64,000 bases of DNA from DTU019 sp050949825 (GTDB lineage Bacteria; Bacillota; Syntrophomonadia; Syntrophomonadales; Syntrophomonadaceae), in contig JBMNGL010000004.1 in the NCBI GenBank assembly GCA_050949825.1, forward strand, positions 1 to 64,000, written 5' to 3'. Both the position numbers and the translations under genes were made by a program. The notes under the pieces were generated by a model, which was not told the origin of the DNA, made no database searches, and saw nothing but the letters and a program-made list of their open reading frames with translations. This document shows, in pieces, positions 18,101 to 25,539 of this stretch. Positions within the stretch are counted from its first letter, which is position 1, and each line of letters starts with the position of its first letter.

Positions 18101-18535
18101 CACCTGACCAAGTTTGCCGTCTTTAGCACAGCGGTTCAGGAGCCGGTTCAACCACCGAAAGTCATCAAGCTTACCATCGGCTCCACAGAGGCCACCATCG
18201 ACGGCGAGCCATACACCCTGGACGCGGCTCCTTTCATCAAGCCGGAGGTGTCCCGCACCTTGGTGCCGCTGCGCTTCCTCGGCGAAGCCCTGGGTGCGAC
18301 AGTTGACTGGACGGCCGAAACTCAGCAGGTGAGCATCACCGATGCCGGCAGTGAAATCACCCTGACCATCGACTCACAAGAGGCGCTGGTCAACAGTGCG
18401 CCGGTGAACCTGGACTGCCCGGCGGAACTGCATCCCCCCGGCCGGACTTTCGTACCGCTGCGCTTCGTCAGCGAGACCCTGGGGGCGCAGGTAGACTGGG
18501 ATGGCGCCACCAAAATGATCACCATCATTAGGTAG
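15185..18535 (+). CDS. Large secreted repeat protein: ISGGT beta-helix repeats, InlB B-repeat, copper-amine-oxidase-N stalk
   Basis: A 1116-residue secreted protein. ATG 15185 is chosen because AGGAAG precedes it and the signal peptide (hydrophobic LPLIAGVIIVLALLCLGGGS, then ALAA) begins there. Residues about 95-640 are built from several dozen short repeats around ISGGTI or VSGSAEI, the rung pattern of a right-handed beta-helix. About 741-819 is one InlB B-repeat (YTVTYDGNG ... AGWNTQADGNGTSYAAG ... YARW). A Gly/Ser linker leads to a ZU5-like domain (about 845-980: SGGTVSLGGVSVNIPAGALP), then two stalk repeats of the copper amine oxidase N-terminal type (VPLRFLGEALGATVDWTAET and VPLRFVSETLGAQVDWDGAT). 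Probably a cell-surface adhesin or glycan-binding protein; ligand unknown. Confidence 0.85.
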   Translation: MSILNRMLPLIAGVIIVLALLCLGGGSALAADVEDEAELRAALTGSDAVINVVGDITLTNFVYIDREVTVTSDAYAIDTGEYYININGDGDLTVEGDLTLKGSCTRCGVITVNGGTFNFDSGTISSKDGLSNGIDVFSGIANISGGTISGTDYGVYIDGGTANISGGAIEAEETGVYVTGGEANISGGNISGAYYSVRVDGGTTTVSSGIIGSSPDSGDGVCVWGGTVLIEGGVVSGYHGVSVYGGTVTISGDAEIEPSGHSSCVFINYNKFAEAGTTTISGGTINAIFSCEGVEVQSGIVDISGGAITVENGPGVYVTGGEANISGGTITATGAWSKGIDVGSGTANIDGGTISGGSIGIYIDEDCTAVITGGSISGGNIGVSVEKGKAEIAGSAQITGGDYGLNVSLANGEANISGGTIEATNEYGIGVYVAIYSTAAISGGTIDATGKFGIGVNIDENSTVSISGGTIKATGEYGKAVKAEEYSIVNVSGSAEIRGEIAAVKSSTVDISGGTVAATGDYETAVKADESSIVNVSGSAVIRGGIVAENSSTVDISGGTITVASETYAGIFLYISTAEISGGTITASGNLGYGVYACDSTVDISGATIKATGENSKGVFICNGGKVNISVSADLTIEGGVYKLNFEGLVIPFLTELPRPVTMTAGETETVTLAGLDAIISFKIDIDNTSAALAASISGNMVTLQPAVAAIPDTYTMALTAVNGLNFDTLNLTIPVTVQVPTYTVTYDGNGKTGGSEPTDGSSYEKGVIVTVLGNTGSLVKTGCTFAGWNTQADGNGTSYAAGATFTMGTANVTLYARWTKAGGSGSGGSGDDSGGGSPAPKPATATSKEIRAASGGTVSLGGVSVNIPAGALPGDATISIKKLTPGEADNIIPEGLRLKLGSDTYEITTTGERDFGDNTITIKIPYDPGKIAAGEVPAINYYDDETGEWTALETTVEQGPDGKWYAVVRVNHLTKFAVFSTAVQEPVQPPKVIKLTIGSTEATIDGEPYTLDAAPFIKPEVSRTLVPLRFLGEALGATVDWTAETQQVSITDAGSEITLTIDSQEALVNSAPVNLDCPAELHPPGRTFVPLRFVSETLGAQVDWDGATKMITIIR

Positions 18536-18544
18536 ATTGATATA

Positions 18545-18580
18545 ACTATCAGCGGGGGTTTCTTCACCCCCGCTGATAGT
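18545..18580 (+). terminator. Perfect hairpin after the repeat-protein gene
   Basis: A 14-bp perfect stem (ACTATCAGCGGGGG and its complement) with a loop of eight bases lies ten bases after the stop at 18535. There is no T-run behind it on the plus strand, so it may act as an mRNA-stabilising or weak bidirectional terminator. Confidence 0.6.
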
Positions 18581-18783
18581 CAAGTCAGTTGAATTAAACC
18601 GGGAGTTAGCGTCACTACAGCCCATAACTTTATTATAAGCTTAAATCAAGGCACATCTTAAACAGTCCTTTGACGAACTTACGCTACAGCACCATGCCTA
18701 TGATCTCTGCTTCAGTATAGAAATCATAAGTATTAATAATACTATTAACGAATATAAATGAAAACTCGTGAAGGAGGCACAAT

Positions 18784-18924
18784 ATGTCAAGCAAGGAAAA
18801 GGAGAGCAAAAAGAAGTCTGTTATTGAGAATATCCAAGATAATGAATGTCCGGAAAAGGACGGTGACAACTGTAAGGTACCGGGCGTTTACAGCGATTCC
18901 GCGCCAATAGGCGGGGGAGGCTAA
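18784..18924 (+). CDS. 46-residue peptide with Gly-rich C-terminus, unknown function
   Basis: A short gene with an excellent ribosome binding site (AAGGAGG, seven bases before the ATG). The product reads MSSKEKESKKKSVIENIQDN, then ECPEKDGDNCKVPGVYSDSA and PIGGGG. The N-terminal half is charged and helical (leader-like), the C-terminal half is short, holds two cysteines and ends in four glycines. This layout resembles RiPP precursor peptides or small sulfur-carrier tails, but no maturation gene is next to it, so this is only a suggestion. About 180 bases separate it from the repeat-protein terminator. Confidence 0.5.
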   Translation: MSSKEKESKKKSVIENIQDNECPEKDGDNCKVPGVYSDSAPIGGGG

Positions 18925-19060
18925 GGAGCATATCAAGCCAAAATAAGTAAAACATTTTGCTGAAATCGAGTCAGTCATTTATGTTAGCATAGAGTCCCCG
19001 GATATTCATATAGTTTCTCACCCCGCGGAACGCGCTCTTGAGAGATTCTTCCGGTATTTT

Positions 19061-19095
19061 TTAAACAGGGGTTCGACTCCCCCCGGCCTCCACCA
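19061..19095 (+). other. tmRNA-3'-end-like fragment (possible attachment site)
   Basis: The sequence GGGGTTCGACTCCCC followed by CCGGCCTCCACCA looks like the T-arm, acceptor strand and CCA end of a tmRNA (or class II tRNA). Counting shows one base too many between the T-stem and the acceptor strand. No matching 5' half, no GGATTCGACGGGG-like D-region and no tag-peptide frame was found within 400 bases upstream. It is therefore best read as a duplicated 3' end, as left by elements that integrate into ssrA. Confidence 0.45.
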
Positions 19096-19176
19096 ATACA
19101 AAAGTCACACGAAAAAGTCATGTGTAAGAATTTGGAACTTACATATGGCTTTTTATTATTGTATGGTATTCTTTAA

Positions 19177-19335
19177 TTACACTGGGGACGTCAGACTGTG
19201 TGAAAATCATTCCCCGAAGTGGAGGATATAGCTTAAAATTAGCTGAATTATAGCCCTTCGGCCCTAATATCAGCCCAATATTGACCCAAAGTGGGGCGAT
19301 TTTCACACATTTCTGACGTCCCGGTGTAATGGTGT
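19177..19335. repeat. Inverted-repeat element next to the tmRNA-like fragment
   Basis: The left end (ATTACACTGGGGACGTCA, then GTGTGAAAATC and CCCC) is mirrored at the right end (GGGG, then GATTTTCACAC, TGACGTCC, GGTGTAAT). The arms are about 35-40 bases with small mismatches, and the element is about 155 bp. The centre is itself partly self-complementary and contains no coding frame. It has the size and shape of a MITE. A related core (GGGACGTCAG-x-TTGTGCGAA) occurs near 62.16 kb. Confidence 0.5.
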
Positions 19336-19357
19336 AATATTACTGGGGGGTAACTGG

Positions 19358-20023
19358 ATGAATATCTCAAGTAGAACCAAAATGATAATAATTAGCCTTT
19401 TGTTACTGGTAATAAGTGGATGTGCGAATCCCAATATACCACAAGATAAAGTACAAGAAGAACCACAAGCAACCCTTGAACAAGAAAAGCAAAGCTTTAC
19501 ACCAAAGCCCGTTGTTACTGAGGAAGCCGATAAAATGGAAGTAATGGCATCGGACAAAATACCTGGCTGGAAAAAACTAAAGGCCAGGGTATCTTTAAGT
19601 GAATTAATTGAACATGGATCACAACCTATTGATGACAACAAGAAGGTTGGGTTTTCTATTCACTTCCCAGGAAGTTGGACCATGAGTTCAAGTGTCTTCT
19701 GTGACGAAAATAACAAAAAGGTCGCAGAGATTCCCCCAACCGTCCTCCTTAAGTCTGGACAGGAAGCTGTGTTCTTAGACTATAAGCCTGCAACAGATAA
19801 TGGTGAAGAGCTTGTTTCTAAAGAAGCAATTCAGATTAATTCCTGCAAGGGGTCGAAAATCATCACAAAGATTCCAACAGAGTCTGGTAGTTGGTATCCT
19901 CATATCTATCGTTTAACTGATAAAACTCATGGATTTACTATTGTCCTTTACTCAAAAGTTATAAATAAGGAAGACCAAGCCTTATTTGATAAGATTATAA
20001 ATACTTTTAACTTTGAACAGTAA
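19358..20023 (+). CDS. Lipoprotein, unknown function
   Basis: A 221-residue protein with a lipoprotein signal: positively charged start, hydrophobic IIISLLLLV, lipobox ISGC with Cys at about residue 21. The linker after the lipid anchor is rich in Gln, Glu and Lys, as is usual before a globular domain. The domain (about 85-220) has GFSIHFPGSWTMSSSVFCDE, ITKIPTESGSWYPHIYRLTD and ends FDKIINTFNFEQ, which recalls the PsbP-like or DUF1795-type fold of surface lipoproteins in Firmicutes. Function is unknown. The start is the ATG behind GGGGGGTAACTGG. Confidence 0.7.
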   Translation: MNISSRTKMIIISLLLLVISGCANPNIPQDKVQEEPQATLEQEKQSFTPKPVVTEEADKMEVMASDKIPGWKKLKARVSLSELIEHGSQPIDDNKKVGFSIHFPGSWTMSSSVFCDENNKKVAEIPPTVLLKSGQEAVFLDYKPATDNGEELVSKEAIQINSCKGSKIITKIPTESGSWYPHIYRLTDKTHGFTIVLYSKVINKEDQALFDKIINTFNFEQ

Positions 20024-20183
20024 ATCCTGTTTAAAAGGACCATTGCTATTGTGAAACTGATATGAAGAAATACTGGTGGGGGAGGATATGAAATCCCGCC
20101 AATTTTGGGCATGACGTGGAAACTGTGTTGCCGGATGAGTGGCTGTCCCGATAAACAAGAACATTGGGGAAAGGAGAATCATT

Positions 20184-20354
20184 ATGTTTTGTATGTTGTG
20201 TAAAACAAACCCCACCTTAACAAAATGTTTTAAATGCCAGATGGCCATGTGCCAGGAATGCGCATCGCTGTATCTGGTGGGAAATGGATGCTCTCCATAC
20301 CCTGTTTTTCTGTGCACAACCTGCCTGGATGAATATTGCTCAGATAACTGGTAG
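20184..20354 (+). CDS. Small Cys-rich zinc-binding protein
   Basis: A 56-residue protein starting at ATG 20184 (AAAGGAG, eight bases upstream). Cysteines are spaced C-x2-C (FCMLCK), C-x2-C (KCFKCQ), C-x2-C (MCQEC), then NGC, LCTTC and YC, giving a tandem zinc-knuckle pattern similar to B-box or LIM-like mini-fingers. No other domain is present. It may be a small regulator or a metal-binding protein; the position 280 bases before the end of the convergent metal-transport operon may be meaningful but gives no proof. The 280 bases after it hold no gene. Confidence 0.6.
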   Translation: MFCMLCKTNPTLTKCFKCQMAMCQECASLYLVGNGCSPYPVFLCTTCLDEYCSDNW

Positions 20355-20637
20355 ATAGACAAACCGTGCCATACCGGCTATACAGCAAGCAGGGATCTTT
20401 ATCCGGCCGATGCTGCCATATTGGCCCGGTAAATCAGTATGGCTATTTGAGGTAATTAGAGAATTTCAAGGATTCACCGTTAGCCGGCTCTGGGCCTGAT
20501 ATTAAAAGTGGTGGCGGAAAATGAGTGGCTATCTGATGGCCTTTTCCTTCAGATCCGTTTTTGAGAATAGAAAGACAACCAGACCGCAATAAATCGTATT
20601 ATGGAGTGGCTGTTTTATCTATTATTACAATCTCCAG

Positions 20638-21501
20638 CTAAGATTGCCGCCAAATCTGCACATCTTCGGTAGCCTGCGGGAAAAATCTTTCTACCGCCCC
20701 TGCACAGTCTGTCAGAAGCTCTACCATTAAAGGTGCGTTAATTACCCTTCCGGTAGAAATGATGTTTACCCCTCTTTTGAATAATGGCTCCGGATACAAC
20801 CCGGCCGTATGGCCATAGACGATAACGCGGCTTCCCTGGCATTGGGTCAGTATTTCTTCCATCGTGTTGGAAACAAGGGTGCAACCGGTGACAAAAACGG
20901 TATCCGAAGCTTTGAAACAGGAACCGGCTGTTTCCGCAGCAACAACCTGAGCGCACTGTGGGCCATAAGCTATCTCCTGTTGGGAAAAAACCTTGGATCT
21001 GAAGAGATCCGGCTCCAGTTCTGAAACATAGGTGTTTCCAGCAATTTGAGCCACATTGCGTACCATTCCGCCAAACCCTACGATAGTAACTGTTTCTCCC
21101 GCGATAACCTGTTGACTGGCATGCTTTTCTGCCCCGGCCGATATATTATATCCTAAACTGGATAGATATTTTTCATTTAAAAACGGGCGGGAAAGTGCAT
21201 TTAAAAGTGCCACCAATAAAGAACGCAACACCAGGGTGGAATTGCTCTCAGGCGGCATTTCCGCTGTTTTTTCCTCCAGTCTGCGGGCTACATCCAGCCC
21301 TTGCCGGCCTGGTTTATCTGCTAGAAAACCTTCAATCACCCTATCGTTAAACTGTCCCCCGGATCTGATGTTCATGGCGATACCCATCGCCCCATTATCC
21401 AGCAGCATACCGGAAAAACCAGGGTTTATAACAATCTTCTCCAGTTTGGGTTTGTCTGTTAAGTTTTCCTGCAAATGATCCATAACTTCCGATAAAATCA
21501 T
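20638..21501 (-). CDS. DUF4213/DUF364 family protein (putative heavy-metal chelation)
   Basis: A 287-residue protein. ATG 21501 is chosen because GGGAGG lies seven bases upstream. The N-terminal part (DUF4213-like, to about residue 90) is followed by the Rossmann-like DUF364 domain with TVTIVGFGGMVRNVAQIAGN, VFVTGCTLVSNTMEEILTQC and VIVYGHTAGLYPEPLFKRGV. This family has been proposed to chelate heavy metals; its chemistry is unknown. The gene is last in the Moco-riboswitch operon behind the importer ATPase (34-base gap), so it probably handles molybdate or tungstate or a complex of them after uptake. Confidence 0.8.
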   Translation of the reverse strand: MILSEVMDHLQENLTDKPKLEKIVINPGFSGMLLDNGAMGIAMNIRSGGQFNDRVIEGFLADKPGRQGLDVARRLEEKTAEMPPESNSTLVLRSLLVALLNALSRPFLNEKYLSSLGYNISAGAEKHASQQVIAGETVTIVGFGGMVRNVAQIAGNTYVSELEPDLFRSKVFSQQEIAYGPQCAQVVAAETAGSCFKASDTVFVTGCTLVSNTMEEILTQCQGSRVIVYGHTAGLYPEPLFKRGVNIISTGRVINAPLMVELLTDCAGAVERFFPQATEDVQIWRQS

Positions 21502-21535
21502 TTTCTTGCCTCCCCTCTCCAATTAAGAAAACCAT

Positions 21536-22330
21536 TTAAACCGATTCATCAACGGGCGCGCAGAAGGTCACCAATTTATGTCTGTTTCTATCACTGGCTG
21601 AATAAAGACAGATATCAATTCCATATGCTTGACTGAGGTTGCTCTCCACAAGGACCTCATTGGGACTGCCAACAACCAAAAACTTCCCTTCATGCATTAA
21701 AGCCACCCGATTAGGATAAGTAAAGGCATGATTGGGGTAATGAGTGGTCATAATCACTGAACGCCCTTCCTCAACCAGATCCCTGATCAGCCGCAAGATT
21801 ATGGTCTGATTTTTAAAATCCAGGTGCGAGGTGGGCTCGTCCAGAAGCAATATGTTGGGTTGTTGGGCCAAGACCCTGGCGATTAAGACCAGTTGCTTTT
21901 CTCCGCCGCTTAGCTCTGTGTAACGATGATTTTGCAAATGCAAAATACCCACTCGCTCCATGGCTTCTTCAGCAACAGCCATATCACGGTCTGAGGGGGA
22001 AGAGAAGAATTTCAAACTCGGGGCTCTTCCTACTAATACCATTTGCTGAACACTAAAGGGAAAGGCCGTTTCCTGGTCCTGTGGCACATAACCGATGGCT
22101 AAAGCGGTCTCTCTTCGGTTCATAAAGGCCAAGTTTTTCCCATTTATGCGCACCTCACCAGCAGAAAGAGCCATCATTCCAGCCAGGCATTTTAACAAGG
22201 TAGTTTTACCACACCCGTTTTGCCCCAGGAGGCACAGGAATTGATTATCCTCCAGGACCAGGTCAATATTTTCAAAGACCGGTCTATCTTTGGTGTAGTT
22301 GAAAGATCCTGCTCTGATTTCAAGCTTCAT
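21536..22330 (-). CDS. ABC transporter ATP-binding protein, BtuD/MolC type
   Basis: A 264-residue ATPase with Walker A GQNGCGKTTLL, Q-loop PQDQE, signature ELSGGEKQLVLIARVL, Walker B ILLLDEPTSHLDF and H-loop TTHYP. It belongs to the subfamily that energises vitamin B12, siderophore, heme and, in MolBCA, molybdate/tungstate import. ATG 22330 overlaps the permease stop by four bases (ATGA). Substrate cannot be read from the ATPase itself; the Moco riboswitch in front of the operon points to molybdenum or tungsten. Confidence 0.85.
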   Translation of the reverse strand: MKLEIRAGSFNYTKDRPVFENIDLVLEDNQFLCLLGQNGCGKTTLLKCLAGMMALSAGEVRINGKNLAFMNRRETALAIGYVPQDQETAFPFSVQQMVLVGRAPSLKFFSSPSDRDMAVAEEAMERVGILHLQNHRYTELSGGEKQLVLIARVLAQQPNILLLDEPTSHLDFKNQTIILRLIRDLVEEGRSVIMTTHYPNHAFTYPNRVALMHEGKFLVVGSPNEVLVESNLSQAYGIDICLYSASDRNRHKLVTFCAPVDESV

Positions 22331-23328
22331 GACCAACTGGTTCCTTTCCTGAGCAGGTAAGCAAAAAATGGTGCCCCAATAATTGCCGTTAAGATGCCTA
22401 TAGAGATTTCAGATGTAGCCAGGCTGCGGGCTAAATCGTCCATGAGCACCAAATAAGTACCCCCCAGCGAGATTGATACCGGTATTAAATCTTTATGGTC
22501 GGGACCAACCAGAATCCTTGCTACATGTGGTATCACCAGCCCTACCCAACCAATTACACCACTTACCGCTACGGCAGTGGAGGTGGCCAATGTGCACAGG
22601 ATGACGAGGATTAAACGAAACAGCTCCGTATTCATACCCAGCGATTTGGCATCCTCTTCTCCCATGGCCAGTACATTCAATCTCCAGCGGACCAGGTAAA
22701 GGACAAAGACCGCACTGGCCATAATGGGGACTGCATATTTCAGATCCACTGAAGAAACCTTGGCAAAACTACCCATTAGCCAAAAAACGATAGCAGGCAT
22801 TTTATCAAGGGGATCAGCCACACTCTTCATTAAAGATACCAGGGCGGAAAAAAATCCGCCCACAATAATTCCGGAAAGGACCAGAGTCAACGTCGAGGTA
22901 GTCTTGTAAACGCGACTGACAGAATAAGTCAGGGCTACAGCGATCATTCCGGATGCAAACGCCGCTAATTGCACCACCGAAACGGGAGCTCCCACCAGAA
23001 GAGCGGCGGCGGCACCTAAGGACGCACCGTGGGATACACCCAGGATATGATCTGAAACCAGAGGATTTCGAAAAACACCTTGAAAGACGGCTCCGGAAAC
23101 GGAAAGCGCCATGCCTACCAGGAGAGCCATAATAACTCGCGGTAGTCTGACCTGAAAAATGGCCGTTTCCAGGTTGGGGGAGAATTCTCCCCCGGAGCTA
23201 AAAGGCAATTTAGCGATTAACAGGGATATAATAGTAGCCGGATCCGCCTGGAAATTGCCGATAAAAAGAGACCAGATCACCGCCACAAGGGGTATTATAA
23301 TCAAAACCCATTTGTTTTTGAGCCACAT
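22327..23328 (-). CDS. ABC transporter permease, BtuC/FecCD (MolB) type
   Basis: A 333-residue membrane protein with the FecCD family sequence: RLPRVIMALLVGMALSVSGA, FRNPLVSDHILGVSHGASLG, LSGIIVGGFFSALVSLMKSV, the cytoplasmic coupling region RRWRLNVLAMGEEDAKSLG-like stretch, and VSGVIGWVGLVIPHVARILV. About ten helices are expected. ATG 23328 lies four bases after the stop of the binding-protein gene. It should form a homodimer with the ATPase encoded downstream. A paralogue with the same features is encoded at 42365-43414. Confidence 0.87.
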   Translation of the reverse strand: MWLKNKWVLIIIPLVAVIWSLFIGNFQADPATIISLLIAKLPFSSGGEFSPNLETAIFQVRLPRVIMALLVGMALSVSGAVFQGVFRNPLVSDHILGVSHGASLGAAAALLVGAPVSVVQLAAFASGMIAVALTYSVSRVYKTTSTLTLVLSGIIVGGFFSALVSLMKSVADPLDKMPAIVFWLMGSFAKVSSVDLKYAVPIMASAVFVLYLVRWRLNVLAMGEEDAKSLGMNTELFRLILVILCTLATSTAVAVSGVIGWVGLVIPHVARILVGPDHKDLIPVSISLGGTYLVLMDDLARSLATSEISIGILTAIIGAPFFAYLLRKGTSWS

Positions 23329-23332
23329 GTTA

Positions 23333-24508
23333 TTACTGGCCCTGGCCTTTACCCTGACCACCGCCGCTGCCGGTGCCCCCCCCGTTACCTTTGCCAGTGC
23401 CGCTGCCGCCTGGTGAGCTGGGTGGATTTAAGATATTCTTCACATCATCATCGGTCAATGCAAAGCCGAGGATATCTTTCCAATAATTTTTAATCTCATT
23501 TTCAATAGAAATGTCCTTAAACTGATCCGGATAAGCCTTGGTTCCCAGCCAAAGAGGCAGCAGCACCGCAGACTCACAGGAGGGACGATTCCATATGAAT
23601 CCTCCTACAGGCAGGGTGTAGACCTGGTTATTTTTAACTGCTTTCAATTTTGACCAGGTGGGATCATTTTTTAGATCCTGTGGATTTCCTGTATCAATCA
23701 CAATCACATCAGGATCCCATTTGAGAAGGTGTTCCAAGGAAATATTGGATAATCCACCCTCTTTACCAGCTACCGCAGTTATCTCCTGGGAGGCATTTAA
23801 ACAGCCGGCTGCTTCTATTTGATATTGCATATAGGTATCCCCGCCATATGTAGTCAGATGGTCGGCGCCATATCCCAAGTAGACCTTACATTTATCATTT
23901 TCGGCAATAGCTGAGGTTTTTTCTTTTAAGATATTAAGGACATTATCCAGGTATTGACCGTATTTTGCAGCCCTTTCTTGAGCGCCGAATACTTCGCCAA
24001 ACATCTGCACTTCTGCTTTTCGGGTCTTAAAGACATCAGCTGGAGCAGAATTGGTATTTATTCTCACTGTTGGTATTTGGGTAGATTTATCCACCAAATC
24101 CATATCGGTCTCAGAGCCTATAGCAAATTGTGGATTACTATTTAAGAGTGCCTCCACGTTTATGTCGGCCGCCTGGGCTCGGGGTGCCGGAATTTCAGCT
24201 TGCCGGGGGTAGAACTTTTCAAAGAGCTTATAACGGTATTGACTGGCGGTCATAGCGCAGAGCTTATCCTGTACTCCCAGGATATACATGATCTGAACCT
24301 GAGGAGAAGTAAGCACAGCAACCCGCTCAATTTGATCTGCCGGAGGTATGTTAACTGTTTTTCCAGTCATATCTACAAAAGCTCTTGTATTTGTGTTTTG
24401 TGGGGAGTCTGGCTTGGTATTGTCGCTTGCACAGCCTGCAATGAGGGTTGAAAGCAATCCAATTATCAATAATACGGCTAAAAATCTGCTGTTTGTTGTT
24501 TTTCTCAT
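23333..24508 (-). CDS. ABC transporter substrate-binding lipoprotein, BtuF/MolA type
   Basis: A 391-residue lipoprotein from ATG 24508 (GGAG ten bases upstream; an upstream TTG frame would run into the terminator hairpin). Lipobox LIAGCASDN. It has two BtuF-like lobes: VDMTGKTVNIPPADQIERVA at the start and, in the second lobe, WDPDVIVIDTGNPQDLKNDP, VKNNQVYTLPVGGFIWNRPS. The C-terminus carries an unusual 30-residue Gly-rich tail (GGSGTGKGNGGGTGSGGGQG). Family substrates include cobalamin, iron chelates and, for MolA, molybdate/tungstate; the riboswitch upstream favours the last group. First gene of the operon. Confidence 0.85.
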   Translation of the reverse strand: MRKTTNSRFLAVLLIIGLLSTLIAGCASDNTKPDSPQNTNTRAFVDMTGKTVNIPPADQIERVAVLTSPQVQIMYILGVQDKLCAMTASQYRYKLFEKFYPRQAEIPAPRAQAADINVEALLNSNPQFAIGSETDMDLVDKSTQIPTVRINTNSAPADVFKTRKAEVQMFGEVFGAQERAAKYGQYLDNVLNILKEKTSAIAENDKCKVYLGYGADHLTTYGGDTYMQYQIEAAGCLNASQEITAVAGKEGGLSNISLEHLLKWDPDVIVIDTGNPQDLKNDPTWSKLKAVKNNQVYTLPVGGFIWNRPSCESAVLLPLWLGTKAYPDQFKDISIENEIKNYWKDILGFALTDDDVKNILNPPSSPGGSGTGKGNGGGTGSGGGQGKGQGQ

Positions 24509-24578
24509 AATCCCATTCACTCCTTTTTCATAAAAAACTATAAGATTTCCCTTTTTATCAAGGAACATATAAAAATCC

Positions 24579-24610
24579 AAAAAAAAAGCTAAACATAGAT
24601 AAGGTTTAGC
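24579..24610 (-). terminator. Intrinsic terminator between riboswitch and binding-protein gene
   Basis: On the minus strand a GCTAAAC / GTTTAGC stem with a nine-base loop is followed by nine T. It lies directly downstream of the Moco RNA and 70 bases before the gene start, exactly where an expression platform that stops transcription would be. Confidence 0.85.
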
Positions 24611-24624
24611 ATGTATCAATAACC

Positions 24625-24730
24625 ATGATATGCCCTCCTTTCCAAATGGGAGGCACGAAGGTTTCCCTTCGTACCCGTTGGCCTGTAGCCATATCGAAAC
24701 GACTTAGGCATAAGGCTCGGTGAGCTAGTA
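24625..24730 (-). promoter_or_regulatory. Moco RNA motif (molybdenum/tungsten cofactor riboswitch)
   Basis: Read on the minus strand the leader has CACCGAGCC, a GGCCAACGGGT stretch, a hairpin ACGAAGG-GAAA-CCTTCGT, then GCCTCCC, ATT, TGGAAAGGAGG. The last part matches the conserved 3' region of the Escherichia coli moaA leader (GCCTCCCGTATCTGGAAAGG) that defines the Moco motif. A transcription terminator follows at once. Known Moco RNAs sense molybdenum cofactor or, in variants, tungsten cofactor and repress. Which of the two applies here was not decided. Confidence 0.82.
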
Positions 24731-24834
24731 TTAAAATGTAAAGACATACTTTCCTATTATTCGTCAAAAAAGGCCCAAATCCTGCAATTGAACAATGACC
24801 GGCGATTTTCTCCCGAGAACACCGGAATCAATAA

Positions 24835-25284
24835 CTACCTGTCTTCCTGCCTGAGTCGTTGGAAAAATATAAAAACCGGTAAGGGGATAATAACCCAACC
24901 CAGACTCTTAAACAGACTGTTGCGAGCCCTGGCTATTTGTCTTTCTTTTTCCGCTTCTACCATGGTTTGGTATCTGGCCATCAATTCATCTCCAGTAAGA
25001 TTTTGGCCGCCAAGGTTAGGTGACTTATCATAGCCGCCATACTGCACGAATTCTGCATAAGTTTGGCCGTATGGAGCAGGGGCTACCAGGTCGGCTGCTG
25101 CCATAAAAGCCGACACACTACCGCCGATGATCATCATCAAGGTTGCAAACAATACCACATAAACATAGACCTTTTTAATCATAGCTTCTCCTCCTTCCTG
25201 AGGGTCACACTTTGAAACCGCTGCCGATAAAAACACCAGGGCCAGTATGACCACTACAAGTATTGCCAAAATTGAAACCATCAT
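24835..25284 (-). CDS. Small membrane protein, unknown
   Basis: About 149 residues. It starts with an N-terminal helix (VSILAILVVVILALVFLSAA), a short Cys-containing turn, a second helix (VYVYVVLFATLMMIIGGSVS), a soluble part with NLGGQNLTGDELMARYQTMV and a third helix (SLGWVIIPLPVFIFFQRL). An internal ATG at 25182 has a better ribosome binding site (GGAGGAGAAGCT), so a shorter 115-residue product is possible or even likely. No family is recognised. It lies upstream of the riboswitch on the same strand but is a separate unit. Confidence 0.55.
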   Translation of the reverse strand: MMVSILAILVVVILALVFLSAAVSKCDPQEGGEAMIKKVYVYVVLFATLMMIIGGSVSAFMAAADLVAPAPYGQTYAEFVQYGGYDKSPNLGGQNLTGDELMARYQTMVEAEKERQIARARNSLFKSLGWVIIPLPVFIFFQRLRQEDR

Positions 25285-25539
25285 TATCACCTGCCTAATA
25301 GAATCCCGTTTTCTAAGTTATTATACCTCTTTGTATTGGTATTGCCCCATATTAATCCTAATAGAGCTAAAGAAGCTCAAGGAAATTTTATCATAGATTT
25401 TAAAGGCAAGCTGCTTAAGTGATGCATTAGGCCCAAACTTCCGAACGAACTTGCAGATACCATGGAACTAATAGATTACCTACGGTGTAGGAAAATCAGC
25501 AGACAATAAGTATATAATGATACTACAGGCGGCGAGTTA

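Noticed and set aside
18784..19095. A complete tmRNA ending at the CCA
   Set aside because: No 5' acceptor half with a GGATTCGACGGGG-like D-region and no tag-peptide frame was found; the acceptor spacing is also off by one base.
21536..24508. Calling the first importer a vitamin B12 transporter btuFCD
   Set aside because: The family also covers Mo/W importers, and the leader RNA matches the Moco motif, not a cobalamin riboswitch.
24509..24619. Longer start for the binding protein at TTG 24619
   Set aside because: The extension is encoded by the terminator stem and T-run; ATG 24508 begins a proper lipoprotein signal with an SD sequence.
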